A stretch of 64,000 nt of DNA from Arthrobacter rhombi (GTDB lineage Bacteria > Actinomycetota > Actinomycetes > Actinomycetales > Micrococcaceae): assembly GCF_900163545.1 (NCBI RefSeq), contig NZ_FUHW01000014.1:1-64000 (forward strand), given 5' to 3'. A program made the position numbers and the translations under genes. This document shows positions 11,237 to 19,591 of the stretch, piece by piece. The stretch's first letter is position 1. The number at the start of each line of letters is the position of its first letter. The notes below the pieces were generated by a model. The model was not told the DNA's origin and ran no database searches. It saw only the letters and a program-made list of their open reading frames with translations.

Positions 11237-12265
11237 CTAGAGTTCTGGTGTTTCCTGGCGGAAACGCAGGCGCCACCGTTGCTCTTCACGCTGCCAGAGG
11301 GATCCGACGGCGAGCGCCGATTCCGTTCCGACCAGCCGATAGGTCAGGTGGATGGCTTCCCCACCCAAGCGGATGGCCTCGAGCAGCTCGACGGCACGTT
11401 CACTGCCGGGAGCGGCTGCCGAAGCCGATAAGCCGACCTGCTGAACGACGTCGTCGTCCTCGCCCTCCTGTTCGGTGGATTCCTGGAGGTCCGTGGCCCC
11501 CGAGGACAAGACGGTCACTGCCGTATCTCGTTCGTTCACCGTCCCCTGCGCCGTGACTTCGCGGTAGTCCGGATGCAGCAGAAAGTTCAGCTGGCCGACT
11601 TCGCTGCGAACCCGCGGGTCCAGCAACTCGCGTTCCAGGGCGACCACGGCGTCAATTTCCGCGCTCCCGCGGCCCGTTTCCGAGGGGTCCTCGAGGGAGG
11701 AGAACAAATCGTCCTGCTCCGGGCGTTCGGCCGGAGCCGGTGCCGGCTCAGCAACAGTGATGGATGCGGTGGCCTCGGAGTCGGTTGCCGGCTGCCCGGA
11801 ACCCGGGTAGCCCGGTCCCGTGTCGCTGCCCCGCCCGGTCTGGTAGGCGGTAGCTGCTGCCCGGGCCCGGTCATCGGCGGCCTCGTTGAGGTAGTGCCCG
11901 GCATGTCCCTTGACCCATTCGAAGCTGTAGTCGCGGCCGGTGATGACGTCGTCGATCTGTTTGAGCAGGTCCACGTTCAGCACCGGCTTGCCGTCGGCCT
12001 TCTTCCAGCCCTTGCGCTTCCACCCCGGCATCCACTTGGTGATGCAATTGATGACGTACTGGGAATCGCACAGGATGTGCAGGTGCTCTTCGGCAACATG
12101 CTCGGTGGAACGGAACAAATCCAGCACGGCCATCAGTTCGCCCATGTTGTTCGTCCCGTGAGGCCACCCACCGGCCCGCCACGCGGAGTCGTCGACGTAC
12201 CAGGCCCAGCCGGCCGGTCCTGGGTTTCCGAGCGCGGAGCCGTCTGCTGCGGCGGTAATCGTCAT
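11237..12265 (-). CDS. rnhA: Ribonuclease HI with a fused C-terminal DUF4440/SnoaL-like domain
   Basis: The N-terminal 150 residues are a full RNase HI: ADGSALGNPGPAGWAWYV (first Asp), NNMGELMAVL (Glu), LCDSQYVINC (Asp), and WVKGHAGHYLNEAADDRA (His and last Asp). It degrades RNA in RNA/DNA hybrids. A linker of about 70 residues rich in Gly, Pro and Glu follows. The last 110 residues (DAVVALERELLDPRVRSEV through LWQREEQRWRLRFRQ) look like a DUF4440/SnoaL-type cone domain, a fold often found in small-ligand-binding or enzyme proteins. I chose the ATG at 12265 because the family N-terminus starts there; an in-frame ATG at 12274 has no room for a ribosome-binding site. Confidence 0.88.
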   Translation of the reverse strand: MTITAAADGSALGNPGPAGWAWYVDDSAWRAGGWPHGTNNMGELMAVLDLFRSTEHVAEEHLHILCDSQYVINCITKWMPGWKRKGWKKADGKPVLNVDLLKQIDDVITGRDYSFEWVKGHAGHYLNEAADDRARAAATAYQTGRGSDTGPGYPGSGQPATDSEATASITVAEPAPAPAERPEQDDLFSSLEDPSETGRGSAEIDAVVALERELLDPRVRSEVGQLNFLLHPDYREVTAQGTVNERDTAVTVLSSGATDLQESTEQEGEDDDVVQQVGLSASAAAPGSERAVELLEAIRLGGEAIHLTYRLVGTESALAVGSLWQREEQRWRLRFRQETPEL

Positions 12266-12365
12266 GGGTTCCATCCTGCCACGGCGCCCCGAAGAATCAC
12301 TGCCCAGGCGAAGCTCAGAGCGCCTCAGGTGTGGTCATGGCTCCCGTGTCTGCTTGACTGGGGCC

Positions 12366-12758
12366 ATGCCTGAATTCAGCGGAATCCACCACGTCGCCAT
12401 CACGGTCTCCGACCTCGAGGCCAGCGCGGTCTTCTACGAAAAACTCTGGTCGCAGCCCCCGGTTGGAAGCCTTGAAGGCCCCGATCTGGTGCGCAGGATG
12501 TTCCGCCTCCCCGACGGGACGATGGTCGGTTTGACCCAGCACGGCGGTGGTGGGGCCCAGGCCTTCAACCCGCGTGCGGCCGGTCTGGACCATCTGGGTT
12601 TTGCCGTGGCCGACCGGAAGGGGCTGCAAGCATGGCAAGACCATCTCGAGGCCCAGGGGATGGCACATAGCGGAATCGTCGAGGACGATTCAGGGCTCGC
12701 TCTGAACGTGAAGGATCCCGACGGAACCGCACTGGAGTTTTTTGTCGCCAACAACTGA
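12366..12758 (+). CDS. VOC-family protein (glyoxalase/bleomycin-resistance fold)
   Basis: 130 residues covering one VOC module with the paired beta-alpha-beta-beta-beta arrangement. It opens with FSGIHHVAITVSDLEASAVFYEKLW, where His provides the first metal ligand, and closes with VKDPDGTALEFFVANN, where Glu is the usual last ligand. GLDHLGFAVADRKGLQAW starts the second half. The family covers dioxygenases, glyoxalases and drug-binding proteins; the exact activity cannot be told. It is divergent from the RNase HI gene. A ribosome-binding site is weak (CTGGGG). Confidence 0.85.
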   Translation: MPEFSGIHHVAITVSDLEASAVFYEKLWSQPPVGSLEGPDLVRRMFRLPDGTMVGLTQHGGGGAQAFNPRAAGLDHLGFAVADRKGLQAWQDHLEAQGMAHSGIVEDDSGLALNVKDPDGTALEFFVANN

Positions 12759-12832
12759 GGCGATAAAAACACGGCTCCGCGGTGGCTCCGGATAAGGTGG
12801 CTGAAAATTCATGATCCGGGGAAGAGACTCAG

Positions 12833-13306
12833 ATGTACCGTCGGCTGATGGCTCCACTAGTGTTGCTGTGCCTGCCATTATTCGTCGGCTGCAGTTCATC
12901 CGGTCCTGGCATCGCTCTGCTTGATCGGCCGGCCACCTCGAAGGATGCCCTGCCTCCGGACGCCGCCGTGGCGGGTTTCCAGCCGGGCACCACCCGATTA
13001 GCCGCCCGGACCGGAGGCTTTTCGTTCTATCTGGCCCGTCCGCCCCTGTCGGGCGGTACGGGGAACCTCCCCCCGGGTTGGGGCGCCTGCCTCATCGTGG
13101 CCGAACCGGAGGTCATCACCTGCGGACCCACACCCCTCGAAACCCGGTTCTTCGGCGTCTCGGCCCAACTCGTCCCCGATGACTTCGACGCCTCGATGCT
13201 GACCTCCGACGGTTGGGAACGGGTGCAGGGCAATCTGTTCATCAAAGGCCTGGACCACAGCAGCAGGACACCCCCACGCCACCCGAATCTCGAGGGCGAG
13301 GGGTAG
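12833..13306 (+). CDS. Putative lipoprotein, paralogue A of a tandem pair
   Basis: 157 residues with a type II signal peptide: the lipobox FVGC places the lipidated cysteine at about residue 20. The mature part begins with a short Ser/Gly stretch and then a compact domain of about 120 residues. It is alignable end to end with the next gene: ALLDRPAT, DALPPD, GFSFYLAR, CLIVAEPEVITCG, DDFDASMLTSDGWERVQGNLFIKGLD. I do not recognise the family. The repeated pattern ends in a conserved DGW motif. It is probably anchored on the outer face of the membrane. A GGGGAAGAG lies before the ATG. It differs from its neighbour in a longer, basic tail. Confidence 0.75.
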   Translation: MYRRLMAPLVLLCLPLFVGCSSSGPGIALLDRPATSKDALPPDAAVAGFQPGTTRLAARTGGFSFYLARPPLSGGTGNLPPGWGACLIVAEPEVITCGPTPLETRFFGVSAQLVPDDFDASMLTSDGWERVQGNLFIKGLDHSSRTPPRHPNLEGEG

Positions 13307-13338
13307 CCAGATTTCTACCCATCGGGGACGCTGGCCCC

Positions 13339-13794
13339 ATGCGACGTCACCTTCTGGTTCCACTACTGGCACTCTCCTTGCCGCTACTGGCCGGGTGTAG
13401 CAGCCCTGCGATCCAGAGCATCGAATTGCTCGATCAGCCAGCCACCGCACAGGATGAATTGCCGCCGGGGCTCCATGTGGGCGGCTTTGAGCCAGATACC
13501 CCGCGGTTTGCTGCCACGGTGCACGGTCTCTCGTTCTATGTGGCCCGCGCGGCCTCCGGGGACGCCGCTGAGAGCGCAACGGCGGATGAGGGTCTGTGTC
13601 TCATCATCGCTGAAGAAGATCACATCGTCTGCGGAGGCATGCCGTTCGACGCGTCGTTCTATGGGATCTCGGCCAAGATCGAAGCGGACGACTTCGACGC
13701 CTCCGCACTCACCTCCGACGGCTGGGACCAGGTGCAGAAAAACCTGTTCCTGAAGGGTCTTGACGTTCAGAGGAAGCCCGGACGCAACCGGTAG
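13339..13794 (+). CDS. Putative lipoprotein, paralogue B of a tandem pair
   Basis: 151 residues with a lipobox LAGC, so the lipidated cysteine lies at about residue 20. It shares the domain of the upstream gene: ELLDQPAT, DELPPGLHVGGFEPDTPRFAA, LSFYVAR, CLIIAEEDHIVCGG, then DDFDASALTSDGWDQVQKNLFLKGLD. The spacing and order of blocks are identical, so this is a tandem duplication that has since diverged. Only 32 bases separate the two genes and the second lacks an obvious promoter, so they are likely co-transcribed. Function is unknown. The ATG at 13339 was chosen because it gives the signal peptide directly. Confidence 0.75.
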   Translation: MRRHLLVPLLALSLPLLAGCSSPAIQSIELLDQPATAQDELPPGLHVGGFEPDTPRFAATVHGLSFYVARAASGDAAESATADEGLCLIIAEEDHIVCGGMPFDASFYGISAKIEADDFDASALTSDGWDQVQKNLFLKGLDVQRKPGRNR

Positions 13795-13801
13795 CCGGGC
13801 C

Positions 13802-14914
13802 TTAGCCGGGGTACAGCGGGTTGTGCCCGGCAGCGACTTCCTCACCGGCCCTCACCGGCCCGGGCGCCGTTCCGGAACCGAAGGGGGAACCCCCCAATGC
13901 CTCGCGGCCGTGGGCTTGGAGCCAGTTCGCCAGATCGGGGCCCTGCGGCACGAATCCGGTGGGATTGATGTCCTCGTGCACGATGTAATAATGCCGTTTG
14001 ATCTGGACGAAATCGATGGTGTCCCCGAACCCAGGCGTCTGGAAGAGGTCGCGGGCGTAGGCCCAGAGCACCGGCATTTCGGTGAGTTTATTCCGGTTGC
14101 ATTTGAAGTGCCCGTGGTAAACGGGGTCGAAGCGCACCAACGTGGTGAACAGACGGATATCGGCTTCGGTAATGGTGTCCCCCATCAGATACCGCTGACC
14201 GGCCAGGCGTTCCTCCAACCAGTCCATGGCAGTCCAGAGCCGCTGATAGGCCTCGTCGTAGGCTTCTTGTGAACCGGCAAAGCCACAACGGTAGACCCCG
14301 TTGTTGACCTCGGTGAAGATCCGCTTGATGACCGGGGCCATCTCCTCCCAGCGTCCGGCGGGCAGCAGATCGGGGGCCCCGGCACGGTGGAACTGCCTCC
14401 ACTGGGTCGAGAAGTCCAGTGTCATCTGCGGATAGTCGTTGGTCACGACGCCGCCGGTGGGAATATCAACGATCGCCGGAACGGTGATGCCCCGCGGGTA
14501 ATCGGGAAAGCGACGGAAGAAGTTCTCCTGCAGCCATTCGGTGCCCAGCACGGGGTCTCGACCACCAGGGTCCAGATCGAAGGTCCAGGACCTGACATCA
14601 TGCGTCGGCCCGGGTAGCCCGACGCCGATCGCCTCCTCGAGCCCGAGGAGGCGGCGCACGATCAGCGCCCGGTTCGCCCACGGGCAGGCGCGGGCAGCCA
14701 CGAGCCGGTACCGGCCGGCCTCCACCGGCCAAACCTGTGCGCCGGCCGACAACCCGGCCTCCGGATCCCCGATGGATCCGCCGCCTTCGCCACCGGAAGC
14801 CCGGACGGCCTCCGGATGGGCGACGATCCGATCATCGATGTAGTTCGTGTCGCGGGTGAATTCCTCACCGTGACTCACATAGGCACCGCGGGTGGAATAC
14901 CGGTTCTCGTTCAT
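13802..14914 (-). CDS. Xi-class glutathione S-transferase-like protein (glutathionyl-hydroquinone reductase family)
   Basis: 370 residues. The nucleophilic cysteine is C77 in AARACPWANRALIVRRL, which with the following DPVLGTEWLQE and ITVPAIVDIPTGGVVTNDYPQM is the ECM4/YqjG signature. A C-terminal helical domain follows (YLMGDTITEADIRLFTTLVRFDPVYHGHFKCN). The family reduces conjugated hydroquinones. Actinobacteria use mycothiol rather than glutathione, so the thiol partner here is probably mycothiol (inference). The ATG is exactly six bases after TAGGCT, suggesting a leaderless message. It is convergent with the lipoprotein pair. Confidence 0.92.
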   Translation of the reverse strand: MNENRYSTRGAYVSHGEEFTRDTNYIDDRIVAHPEAVRASGGEGGGSIGDPEAGLSAGAQVWPVEAGRYRLVAARACPWANRALIVRRLLGLEEAIGVGLPGPTHDVRSWTFDLDPGGRDPVLGTEWLQENFFRRFPDYPRGITVPAIVDIPTGGVVTNDYPQMTLDFSTQWRQFHRAGAPDLLPAGRWEEMAPVIKRIFTEVNNGVYRCGFAGSQEAYDEAYQRLWTAMDWLEERLAGQRYLMGDTITEADIRLFTTLVRFDPVYHGHFKCNRNKLTEMPVLWAYARDLFQTPGFGDTIDFVQIKRHYYIVHEDINPTGFVPQGPDLANWLQAHGREALGGSPFGSGTAPGPVRAGEEVAAGHNPLYPG

Positions 14915-14974
14915 GGGTCCAGCCTACGTCCGAATCACGTCATACAGCTGGCGTCATCGGGCCTTCGGAAGATA

Positions 14975-14992
14975 AGTTAAGTTGACTTAACT
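14975..14992. promoter_or_regulatory. Perfect palindrome, probable MntR operator in front of mntH
   Basis: AGTTAAGT and its reverse complement ACTTAACT flank a TG spacer: an 8-bp-arm inverted repeat with no mismatch. It ends 15 bases before the mntH start, where it would overlap the promoter or transcription start. Size and A+T-rich composition suit a DtxR/MntR-family regulator, and the mntH-mntR operon directly downstream supplies one. The likely logic is manganese-dependent repression of uptake. Confidence 0.75.
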
Positions 14993-15007
14993 CTAAGGAT
15001 TCGTGTG

Positions 15008-16270
15008 ATGAAACGAGCTGGTTCGGCGGCACCGTCTGTCGTGGAACAGCAGGGACACCCTCAGCGACGCCTGGTGTGGCTGCTGGGCCCGGCCTTTGTC
15101 GCGGCCATCGCCTATGTCGACCCCGGCAACGTGGCCGCGAACCTGACTGCCGGCGCCCAACACGGCTACCTGCTGGTCTGGGTGCTGGTTGCAGCGAATG
15201 TCATGGCGGTGATGATCCAGTACCTCTCAGCGAAGTTGGGCCTGGTCACCGGCAGGTCGCTGCCGGAGATCCTCGGCACCAGGCTCTCGCGCAGCGGCCG
15301 TCTCGCCTTCTGGGGCCAGGCGGAACTCATTGCGATGGCCACCGATCTGGCCGAAGTCATTGGCGGGGCCATTGCCCTGCAGATCCTTTTCGGCCTGCCG
15401 CTGCCGGTGGGCGGGCTGATCGTCGGCATCGTGTCCATGGCCCTGCTGGCTATCCAGTCTCGACATGGTCAACGCCCCTTTGAGCTGGTGATCATGGCCT
15501 TGCTGGCGCTAATCACCATCGGATTCGTCGCAGGCCTGCTGGTCAGCCCCATGGATTGGGGAGCAGCAGCCGGCGGCCTGGTCCCGCGGTTCGAGGGGGC
15601 CGGCACCGTCCTGCTGGCTGCCGGCATGCTCGGCGCCACGGTCATGCCGCACGCCATCTATCTGCATTCCTCCCTGGCCCGTGACCGCCACGGTGAAGGA
15701 CACACCGAGTCGGGAATCCGTCGGCTATTGCACGCCAATCGGTGGGACGTCGTCCTGGCCTTGGTCGTGGCCGGCTCGGTCAATATCGCGATGTTGTTGC
15801 TGGCGGCCTCGAGCCTGCGCGGAGTGGAGGGCACCGATACCATCCAGGGCGCCCATGGAGCCATCGTTGAGGCGCTGGGGCCGGTCATCGGCGTCATCTT
15901 CGGCGTCGGGCTCTTGGCCTCGGGCCTGGCCTCGACCTCGGTGGGGTGCTACGCCGGTTCGGCCATCATGTCGGGGTTGTTGCAGCGGCGGATCCCCCTG
16001 CTGGCGCGCAGGGTCAGCACGCTGATCCCGGCGCTGGTCATCCTCACCGTGGGGGTCGACCCGACCTGGGCACTGGTGCTCAGCCAGGTCTTCCTGTCCA
16101 TCGGCATCCCCTTCGCCCTCATCCCCCTGGTCCGCTACACCGGCATGCGCTCGGTGATGGGCCAATTCATCAACAGCTTCGGCACCCAGCTCTTCGCCTG
16201 GGCGATTACCGCGGCGATCGTGGCCTTGAACTTCCTGCTGATCTATTTGACCGTGACGGGTGCCCAATGA
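15008..16270 (+). CDS. mntH: NRAMP-family Mn2+/Fe2+ transporter
   Basis: 420 residues, about eleven predicted membrane helices. TM1 carries the metal-binding DPGN (residues 38-41) in YVDPGNVAANLTAGA, and TM6 carries MPHAIYLHSSLARDRH, the second binding motif. Both are intact, so active proton-coupled uptake of Mn2+ is expected. The ATG at 15008 is well spaced from AAGGA; a GTG at 15005 would be too close. Its stop overlaps the start of the next gene, a DtxR-type regulator, by ATGA. A perfect palindrome lies directly upstream, which fits metal-dependent control by that regulator. Confidence 0.96.
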   Translation: MKRAGSAAPSVVEQQGHPQRRLVWLLGPAFVAAIAYVDPGNVAANLTAGAQHGYLLVWVLVAANVMAVMIQYLSAKLGLVTGRSLPEILGTRLSRSGRLAFWGQAELIAMATDLAEVIGGAIALQILFGLPLPVGGLIVGIVSMALLAIQSRHGQRPFELVIMALLALITIGFVAGLLVSPMDWGAAAGGLVPRFEGAGTVLLAAGMLGATVMPHAIYLHSSLARDRHGEGHTESGIRRLLHANRWDVVLALVVAGSVNIAMLLLAASSLRGVEGTDTIQGAHGAIVEALGPVIGVIFGVGLLASGLASTSVGCYAGSAIMSGLLQRRIPLLARRVSTLIPALVILTVGVDPTWALVLSQVFLSIGIPFALIPLVRYTGMRSVMGQFINSFGTQLFAWAITAAIVALNFLLIYLTVTGAQ

Positions 16271-16974
16271 CTGAAGAACACGCTTCACCACCTCCGGGTC
16301 CTGGCGAGGAGGAAATCAGCCGCGTGGCTGAGGACTTCTTGAAGGTCATTTGGTCGGCCACCGAATGGGGCCAAGAGCCGGTCACCGGGAAGGCCCTGGC
16401 GGAACGTTTCGGGACCACTGCGGCCAGTGTCTCAGACACCATGCGCCGACTGGATGCCCAGGGGCTGATCATCCACGAACCCTATAAACCGGCCCGCCTG
16501 ACCGCCGCCGGAGAACGCCATGCCGTGGCCATGGTCCGCAAGCACCGGCTCATCGAATCCTTTTTGGTGGGTACGTTGGGTTACTCCTGGGAGGAGGTCC
16601 ACGATGAGGCGGAGAACTTAGAACATGCCGTCTCAGAAAAAATGATCGACCGGATCGACTCCCTGCTGGGACACCCCGCCCGCGACCCCCACGGCGACCC
16701 GATCCCCACCGTCGACGGAACCACGCGGCGTCCGGCGCATGCGGTCAACCTGGCAGAAGCGGAACCGGGTACCTACGAGGTCACTCGCATCTCGGACGAG
16801 AACCCCGGATTGCTGCGACTGCTCGCTCGGCACGGGCTGCGTCCGGGCGCCGTGGTTGACATCGCGGAGGCCGAAACCGCCGGTTCCATGGTCCTGACAC
16901 CTCACGAGGATGGCGCCCGGGTAGTGCTGCGCTCCGAAGCCACCCGGGGACTCTGGGTGATCTCCACGACCTGA
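16267..16974 (+). CDS. mntR: DtxR-family metalloregulator (MntR-like)
   Basis: 235 residues with all three DtxR-family parts: an N-terminal winged helix (EEISRVAEDFLKVIWSATEWG, then SVSDTMRRLDAQGLI), the dimerisation domain with metal ligands in HDEAENLEHAVSEKMIDRI, and a C-terminal SH3/FeoA-like domain from about residue 165. Translationally coupled to mntH by an ATGA overlap. Manganese is the likely co-repressor, from the coupling to mntH; iron is possible. The palindrome at 14975 is its probable binding site, giving autoregulation. Confidence 0.92.
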   Translation: MTEEHASPPPGPGEEEISRVAEDFLKVIWSATEWGQEPVTGKALAERFGTTAASVSDTMRRLDAQGLIIHEPYKPARLTAAGERHAVAMVRKHRLIESFLVGTLGYSWEEVHDEAENLEHAVSEKMIDRIDSLLGHPARDPHGDPIPTVDGTTRRPAHAVNLAEAEPGTYEVTRISDENPGLLRLLARHGLRPGAVVDIAEAETAGSMVLTPHEDGARVVLRSEATRGLWVISTT

Positions 16975-17004
16975 CACGGCCCTCCGTCAAGAGTTTCGTG
17001 AATT

Positions 17005-17022
17005 CAGCATACGCTGTACTGT
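17005..17022 (+). promoter_or_regulatory. Promoter with overlapping inverted repeat before the CmtR-like gene
   Basis: CAGC-ATAC-GCTG (17005-17016) is a short inverted repeat with 4-bp arms. TACTGT directly follows (17017-17022) and is placed six bases before the ATG at 17029, so the gene probably has a leaderless transcript. A repressor bound to the repeat would block this -10 box, which fits autorepression by the ArsR-type protein encoded here. Confidence 0.45.
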
Positions 17023-17028
17023 GGATGG

Positions 17029-17361
17029 ATGATCTCCACCGCTACCGCCTCGCATACTGCCGCCCTTTCCCGCTTTGGGCACGCAGTATCGGACCCCACC
17101 CGCGTCGGTGTGCTCCTGGCGCTGCGTGAGGCGCCGGCCTACCCCTCCGATCTGGCCGACGCCCTCGACGTTTCCCGGCAGGTCATGTCCAACCAATTGG
17201 CCTGCCTGCGTGGTTGTGGCCTCGTCGAGGCGATCCCCCAGGGCAGACGTTCCTGGTATCGCCTCAGTGATCCCCATCTGGCAGCCGCCATGGACGAACT
17301 CCTCAGGGCTGCGCTGCGCATGGAGCCCGACTGCTGCGAAGGCCCCGGATGCACATGCTGA
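17029..17361 (+). CDS. ArsR-family metal sensor, CmtR-like (Cd/Pb type)
   Basis: 110 residues, a single winged-helix domain. The recognition helix region DVSRQVMSNQLACLRGCGLVEA contains C59 and C63, spaced as in mycobacterial CmtR, and the C-terminus is DCCEGPGCTC with C102/C103, the place of CmtR's third ligand. This supports Cd2+/Pb2+ sensing through cysteine thiolates. The extra terminal cysteines (C108, C110) are unusual. Apo-protein should repress; metal relieves. It overlaps the downstream transporter gene by 13 bases, so the two form a resistance operon. Confidence 0.9.
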   Translation: MISTATASHTAALSRFGHAVSDPTRVGVLLALREAPAYPSDLADALDVSRQVMSNQLACLRGCGLVEAIPQGRRSWYRLSDPHLAAAMDELLRAALRMEPDCCEGPGCTC

Positions 17362-18032
17362 GAACTCCCCAGGACCGATACCAATCCCACGAAATCCTGA
17401 AGCGCCGCATCAAATTGATTGTGGCGTTGACGATCACCTACAACGTCATCGAGGCAGTGATCGCCGTGGTCGCCGGGGCAGCAGCTTCATCGGTGGCCCT
17501 GCTCGGCTTCGGTTTGGATTCCATTGTGGAGGTCCTTTCCGCCGCGGCAGTGGCCTGGCAGTTCTCCGTCCCGAATCCGGAGAAACGCGAGCGGACGGCG
17601 CTGCGGTTGATCGCCTTTTCCTTCTTCGGCCTGGCGGTTTTCATCAGCATCGATGCGGTGCTGACCCTCGCGGGTCTCCGGGAAGCCGAACACAGCACCG
17701 TGGGCATCGCCTTGGCCGCCGTCAGTCTGCTGATCATGCCGTTCCTCAGCTTGTGGGAACGCCGGACGGGTCAGGCGTTGGGTTCCGCGTCGGCCATCGC
17801 CGACTCAAAGCAGACGCTGATCTGCTCTTACCTCTCGGCCGCCGTCCTTCTGGGCCTGCTCCTGAACACCCTCTTCGGTTGGGCCTGGGCCGACCCCGTG
17901 GCAGGGCTGGTCATCGCCGTCGTCGCCCTCCGCGAAGGACTCGAGGCCTGGCGCGGCGATGCCTGCAAGCAGCCGATGTCGGCGATCAGCGGAGAGAGTG
18001 AACCGGCAGGATCGGACCCCCACTGCTGTTGA
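17349..18032 (+). CDS. Cation transporter, CDF-related
   Basis: 227 residues with about five or six membrane helices and a short Cys-ending tail (SDPHCC). ALLGFGLDSIVEVLSAAAVAWQF matches the TM2 region of CDF-type efflux proteins, with LDSxxE as metal-site residues; a second Asp (IADSKQTLICSYLSAAVL) lies in the TM5 equivalent. The protein ends soon after the last helix, so the cytoplasmic ferredoxin-like domain of full-length CDF members is absent, as is usual for this short actinobacterial type. The start overlaps the CmtR-like gene, so it is expected to export the metal that gene senses. ATG 17355 is an alternative start. Confidence 0.85.
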   Translation: MHMLRTPQDRYQSHEILKRRIKLIVALTITYNVIEAVIAVVAGAAASSVALLGFGLDSIVEVLSAAAVAWQFSVPNPEKRERTALRLIAFSFFGLAVFISIDAVLTLAGLREAEHSTVGIALAAVSLLIMPFLSLWERRTGQALGSASAIADSKQTLICSYLSAAVLLGLLLNTLFGWAWADPVAGLVIAVVALREGLEAWRGDACKQPMSAISGESEPAGSDPHCC

Positions 18033-18078
18033 TGTGCCCGATCATGGTCCGGCACGGGCCCCTCCACAGCCTGGGCGC

Positions 18079-19464
18079 CTAGTCCCCGCTCTTCTGGAAC
18101 GCCGGGGCGCGTCGCTGATCGAAGACCGTCGCCCCCACCTCCTGTTCGGCCTGATTATTGATCGACAGATTGATCCCGGGCCGATCCCGCAGGATCATGA
18201 CCGCGGCGATGGCCACAACGGTCATGAGCAGCAAATAGACCGAAATCGATGCGCCGGTGCCCGTGGCGTTGATCAGGGCCTGGGCGATGGTCGGGGCGAA
18301 GGCCCCGCCCAGGATCGCCCCGAGGGCATAGGAGATCGATACTCCGGAGAATCGCACGGAGGCCGGGAAAATCTCGGAATACCACGCTGCTTGCGGCCCG
18401 TAGGTCAGGCCGAGCCCGATCGTGAACAGGCCCAGCGCGAGATAGAGCAGGGGCAACGAGCCGGTATCGATCATCCAGAACAGCGGGAAGACCATCAGCA
18501 ACTGGATGCCAAAGCCGATCAGGTAGGTGCGCTTGCGTCCGATCTTGTCGGCCAGCACTCCGGCAGCGAAGGTGAAGATGAACCACATGGCAGCGGCGAA
18601 GGTCATGGCCACCAGGACGTCCGTCCGATCCAGTCCCACGGCATCGCTGGTCGCGTAACTGGGGATGAATCCGCCGGTGGCCATGTATCCCGCGGCGTTA
18701 TTGCCCGCAAAGACGAGCGCAGCAAGGATCACCAACAGCCAATGCTTGCGGAACAGTTCGGCGATCGGCACTTTGGTCTGCTGCTTCTTCTCCGCGATCT
18801 CCTGGAACACCGGGGATTCATCCACGGCTCGACGGACCATGTATCCGACGGCGATCAGCACGACGCTCAGCAGGAACGGAACACGCCAGCCCCACTGGAC
18901 GAAGGCTTCGCCGGGGGAAATCCATCCGGTCATCACTGCGGTGACGCCGGTCGCCAGCAGCAGGCCCAGGGGGACGCCCAACTGGGGGAAGGCACCGGCC
19001 CGACCGCGACGGTCCGCCGGCGCGTGTTCGACGGCCATCAGCACCGCGCCTCCCCACTCCCCGCCAGCTGAGATCCCCTGCAGGATCCGTAGCAACAGCA
19101 ACAAGATGGGAGCCAGGATCCCTGCGGTCTCATAGGTCGGCAACACACCGATGAGCGTCGTCGCGGCGCCCATCATGATCAGCGTGATGACCAGCATCGG
19201 GCGCCGGCCGATCCTGTCGCCGTAGTGCCCGGCAAGGAAGGCCCCCAAGGGACGGAAGAGGAAGCTGATGCCCACGGAGGCGAACGCCAGCAATAAGCCG
19301 ATGGACTCCCCTGCCGGGGCGAAGAAGACATGGGCGAAGACCAGGCCTGCCGCCGTGGCGTAGATGAAGAAGTCGTACCACTCGATGGTGGTGCCGACGA
19401 TCGTGGCGAAGGCGACGCGTCGCTGGGTCTTGCGTGCGTGCGCGTCCAGCCGTGCTCTGCTCAT
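18079..19464 (-). CDS. MFS transporter, metabolite:H+ symporter (MHS/ProP-like) family
   Basis: 461 residues, twelve predicted membrane helices. ATIVGTTIEWYDFFIYATAAG at TM1 and RPLGAFLAGHYGDRIGRRPML after TM2 are the MHS signatures; a second GR-rich loop follows TM8 (ADKIGRKRTYLIG). Members import organic acids, osmolytes such as proline and betaine, or aromatic acids; the substrate cannot be told. The ATG has AGGAG nearby. About 140 bases upstream lies a palindromic GTATAC element that could be its operator. It is convergent with the CDF-type gene. Confidence 0.92.
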   Translation of the reverse strand: MSRARLDAHARKTQRRVAFATIVGTTIEWYDFFIYATAAGLVFAHVFFAPAGESIGLLLAFASVGISFLFRPLGAFLAGHYGDRIGRRPMLVITLIMMGAATTLIGVLPTYETAGILAPILLLLLRILQGISAGGEWGGAVLMAVEHAPADRRGRAGAFPQLGVPLGLLLATGVTAVMTGWISPGEAFVQWGWRVPFLLSVVLIAVGYMVRRAVDESPVFQEIAEKKQQTKVPIAELFRKHWLLVILAALVFAGNNAAGYMATGGFIPSYATSDAVGLDRTDVLVAMTFAAAMWFIFTFAAGVLADKIGRKRTYLIGFGIQLLMVFPLFWMIDTGSLPLLYLALGLFTIGLGLTYGPQAAWYSEIFPASVRFSGVSISYALGAILGGAFAPTIAQALINATGTGASISVYLLLMTVVAIAAVMILRDRPGINLSINNQAEQEVGATVFDQRRAPAFQKSGD

Positions 19465-19591
19465 GATTCACTCCTGGACTGGTCTGGTGGTTCCCGGAAC
19501 GTCTGTCTCTGGTCCCGTTCTATCCGGCGTCCTCGCCTGTCTTCGGCCGTGCATCGACGTCATTGGCGATCGTCCACAACTTCCGACTTAA

